DNA from: Georgenia faecalis
GTDB taxonomy: Bacteria; Actinomycetota; Actinomycetes; Actinomycetales; Actinomycetaceae
Assembly (NCBI RefSeq): GCF_003710105.1
Contig: NZ_CP033325.1
Coordinates: 1,922,001-1,986,000 of the forward strand
Reading direction: 5' to 3'
DNA length: 64,000 bases
The notes under the pieces are model-generated. The model was not told the DNA's origin. It saw nothing but the letters and a program-made list of their open reading frames with translations, and did no database searches. Within the stretch, counting starts at the first letter, position 1. Every line of letters starts with the position of its first letter. Shown here piece after piece: positions 61,775-64,000 of this stretch. The translations under genes were made by a program, and so were the position numbers.

Positions 61775-62983
61775 CTACGGCCGAACCGACCAGGTGCGAG
61801 CCAGGCGCTCGGCCCACGCCTCCAACGTGGCGAGGCCGGTGCTCGGCTCGACCGGGTCCAGCCGGTAGGTCGCGCTGATCCCGGCGCGCGCTGCCTCGCG
61901 CCGGCTCACGTGCACCTCCTCGGCCACGACGACGACGGGGAGGCCTTCGGCCAGGGCCGCCTCCGCCACCGTGGCGACGACGGACCCGACGAGCGTGCCG
62001 GGGTCGAGCTCCGCCGCGGCGGTGACGACGAGGTCGGCGCCGGCGACCGCGCGGGAGAGCCCGACGGCGCCCGCGACGACCTCCGCGCCGGGCAGCCGGC
62101 GGCCCCCGACGAGGGTGAGCGCCAGCCCGGCCCCGCCGCCGGCGCCCGACCCGGCGGCGCGGGCCGCACGCCCGGCGCCGAGGTGGCGGGCCGGTGGCGC
62201 GCCGGCGCCGGAGGCGAGACTGAGCACCTGGCGGGCCGGCAGCGCGGCCGCGCTCCGCTCGAGGAGGTCGGCGAGGTGCCCGACGCACCCGTCGAGCTCC
62301 TGCGCGTCGGCGGGTGAGATCCCCGGGCGCTCGGCGAGGAGCGCGCCGGCCCCGTGCAGGCCCAGCAGCGGGACGTCGTCGGCGGTGGCGAGGACGAGGT
62401 CGCGGCCCCGGAGGAGCTGCCCGACGGCGGCGAGGTCGGGGAGGTCACCCGGGGCCAGCGTCCCGAGGGCGCGGGCGCCGGCGAGCGACGTCTCGGCGGG
62501 CGCGGTGCCGGTGCCCGCGGCGGCGAGGACGGCCAGCGCCCCGGTCCCGGCGTCGTGCGCGGCCCCGGCACCGAGGCCGACGACGACGCGGCTCGCGCCG
62601 GTGCGCAGCGCCGCCAGGACGAGGTCGCCGAGACCGGCGCTGGTGCCGGCCTCGGCCCGCCGCAGCTCCTCCCCCGGCGGCGTGAGGTGGGTGCCGAGGA
62701 CCTGGTCGGCCTCGACGTAGGCGGTGCCGCCGGCGTCGCCGGGGACGTGCAGGACGGCGGCCGGTACCGGCTCACCGAGGGGGCCGCGGGCGGTCAGCGG
62801 GACCAGCCGGCCGCCGCACGCGGCGTGGACGACGTCGACCAGCCCGGCCGACCCGTCGGACAGGGCCAGCCGGGTGAGCTCGTCACCGGCCGCGCGCCGC
62901 TGCCAGCCGCGGGCCAGCGCGGCCGCCGCCTGGACGGCGCTGAGCGGCCCGGAGAGCCGGTCGGGCGCGAGGAGGACGCGCAC
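61775..62983 (-). CDS. Glycerate kinase
   Basis: A 402-residue type I (GlxK-like) glycerate kinase that phosphorylates glycerate with ATP. Recognised by LLAPDRLSGPLSA (about 4-16; the usual PDSFKGSLSA is modified), GASRVVVGLGAGAAHDAGTGAL (about 129-150), GAGGGAGLALTLVGGRRLPGAEVV (about 279) and the late DLVVTAAAELDPGTL, where family members usually have TGEGxxDxQT. These departures from consensus leave activity uncertain, as also for the Rv2205c homologue. The start is GTG, 12 nt after the stop of the dipeptidase gene. Confidence 0.82.
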   Translation of the reverse strand: MRVLLAPDRLSGPLSAVQAAAALARGWQRRAAGDELTRLALSDGSAGLVDVVHAACGGRLVPLTARGPLGEPVPAAVLHVPGDAGGTAYVEADQVLGTHLTPPGEELRRAEAGTSAGLGDLVLAALRTGASRVVVGLGAGAAHDAGTGALAVLAAAGTGTAPAETSLAGARALGTLAPGDLPDLAAVGQLLRGRDLVLATADDVPLLGLHGAGALLAERPGISPADAQELDGCVGHLADLLERSAAALPARQVLSLASGAGAPPARHLGAGRAARAAGSGAGGGAGLALTLVGGRRLPGAEVVAGAVGLSRAVAGADLVVTAAAELDPGTLVGSVVATVAEAALAEGLPVVVVAEEVHVSRREAARAGISATYRLDPVEPSTGLATLEAWAERLARTWSVRP

Positions 62984-62995
62984 CGCGGCGCGGGC

Positions 62996-64000
62996 TCAGA
63001 CCTGGCGCGCGAGGCGCGCCAGGAGCAGCGCCTCGGCGAGGACGACCCGCTCCAGCTCGCCGAGGTGAACCGACTCGTCCTCGGAGTGGGCCCGCGAGTC
63101 GGGGTCCTCCACGCCGGTGACGAGGATGGCCGCCTGCGGGTACGCCTCGAGGAGGTCGGCGATGAAGGGGATGGAGCCCCCGACGCCGATGTCGACCGGT
63201 TCGGTCCCCCACGCGGAGGTGAACGCCCAGCGCGCCGCGCGCATCGCCTCGGAGTCGGCCGGGGCCTGGAACGCCTGGCCCCGCTCCCCCCGCTCGACCC
63301 GCACCCGCGCACCGAAGGGGGCGTGGCTCACGAGGTGCTCATGGAGGGCGGCCTCCGCCGCGGCCGGGTCCTGCCCGGGCGCGATGCGCAGGGAGAGCTT
63401 CGCCCGGGCGCTCGGGGTGATCGTGTTGGAGGCGTGGTCGACCGTGGTGGCGTCGATGCCGATGACGGACAGGGCCGGCTTGGTCCACAGCCGGGCGGCG
63501 AGGGAGCCGGTGCCGGCCAGCGCGACGCCGTCGAGCACGCCGGCGTCGGCGCGCAGGTCGTCCTCCGGGTAGTCGACGGTGGGCGACGGCGCCGTGGTGA
63601 GGCCGGCCACAGCGACGTCCCCCGCGTCGTCGTGCAGCGTGGCGACGAGGCGGGACAGGAGGGTGAGCGCGTCGAGGACGGGCCCGCCGAACATGCCGGA
63701 GTGGACCGCGTGGTCGAGGACGCTCACCTCGACGACGCAGTCGACGAGGCCGCGCAGCGACGTCGTGAGGGCGGGGACGCCGACCTTCCAGTTGTTGGAG
63801 TCGGCGACGATGATGACGTCCGCGGCGAGCCGGTCGCGGTAGGTGTGGAGGAACCGGGAGAAGGTCGGGGAACCGACCTCCTCCTCGCCCTCGACGAAGA
63901 CGGTGACGCCGACCCCGAGGTCGTCGCCGAGCACGCGCAACGCGCCGACGTGGGCGACGATGCCGGCCTTGTCGTCCGCGGCGCCGCGACCGTAGAGCCG
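62996..64000 (-). CDS. M20 family dipeptidase, N-terminus beyond window
   Basis: The C-terminal 334 residues of a zinc aminoacyl-peptidase of the M20/CNDP type. Seen are RLYGRGAADDKAG (metal-bridging Asp, at the edge), FVEGEEEVGSP (catalytic Glu and metal Glu), DHAVHSGMFGG (dimer-interface His), the lid domain with SNTITPSARAKLSLRIAP, and SRAHSEDESVHLGEL (metal His near the end). The first part, including the first metal His, lies past position 64000. It is followed after 12 nt by glycerate kinase. Confidence 0.92.
   Translation of the reverse strand, partial: RLYGRGAADDKAGIVAHVGALRVLGDDLGVGVTVFVEGEEEVGSPTFSRFLHTYRDRLAADVIIVADSNNWKVGVPALTTSLRGLVDCVVEVSVLDHAVHSGMFGGPVLDALTLLSRLVATLHDDAGDVAVAGLTTAPSPTVDYPEDDLRADAGVLDGVALAGTGSLAARLWTKPALSVIGIDATTVDHASNTITPSARAKLSLRIAPGQDPAAAEAALHEHLVSHAPFGARVRVERGERGQAFQAPADSEAMRAARWAFTSAWGTEPVDIGVGGSIPFIADLLEAYPQAAILVTGVEDPDSRAHSEDESVHLGELERVVLAEALLLARLARQV

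Overview
The window is a stretch of actinobacterial chromosome, most likely from the order Micrococcales (Cellulomonadaceae or Bogoriellaceae type). The evidence is very high GC with G/C-rich third codon positions, an actinobacterial bcc-aa3 respiratory chain (diheme QcrC, three-helix Rieske protein, CtaF), SepH, DUF3159/DUF3710/DUF3093/DUF4193/DUF5998 proteins, class II DAHP synthase, a PASTA kinase, and many leaderless genes with a TANNNT box 6-8 nt before ATG or GTG. I see no rRNA, tRNA, CRISPR array, insertion sequence or phage gene.

Left part (1-23.7 kb) is conserved housekeeping whose order recalls the M. tuberculosis Rv2689c-Rv2703 neighbourhood. It holds the aconitase 5' end, a TRAM-domain RNA methyltransferase, a KimA-type K+ importer divergent from two TrkA/Ceo-type subunits, DUF3159, an OB-fold protein, DUF3710, dUTPase, DUF3093, DUF4193, inositol monophosphatase and SepH. 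Next come an operon of a GNAT/CoA-ligase fusion, DUF5998 and a phosphodiesterase-type enzyme, and a second type II topoisomerase (ParC/ParE-like) interleaved with three paralogous tandem-GNAT proteins.

An atypical islet (about 23.7-27.4 kb) interrupts this before sigA. It contains a degenerate inverted-repeat cluster, a small acidic ORF, a lipoprotein of lower GC, about 0.9 kb without genes, a two-gene toxin-antitoxin-like cassette of unknown families and a 5'-degraded reading frame. It is the best place in the window to look for something undescribed.

Right part (27.4-64 kb) has sigA, a universal stress protein and DUF4192, followed by a block with the gene order of M. tuberculosis Rv2173-Rv2205: polyprenyl synthase, Rv2175c-like protein, LysM transglycosylase, PASTA kinase, SoxA-like Mo enzyme, DAHP synthase, a sortase-anchored GH84 enzyme, PPi-type phosphofructokinase, acyltransferase, ROK glucokinase, acyl-CoA ligase, DnaQ-UvrC-like nuclease, AsnC/Lrp effector-domain protein, TrpD with an atypical response regulator, ctaE-qcrCAB, superoxide dismutase, ctaCDF, ErpA, glycerate kinase and an M20 dipeptidase cut by the window end. 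The respiratory genes form two operons, ctaE-qcrC-qcrA-qcrB (+) and ctaC-ctaD-ctaF (-), converging on sodA and an internally deleted reductase gene; very strong hairpins end several of these units.
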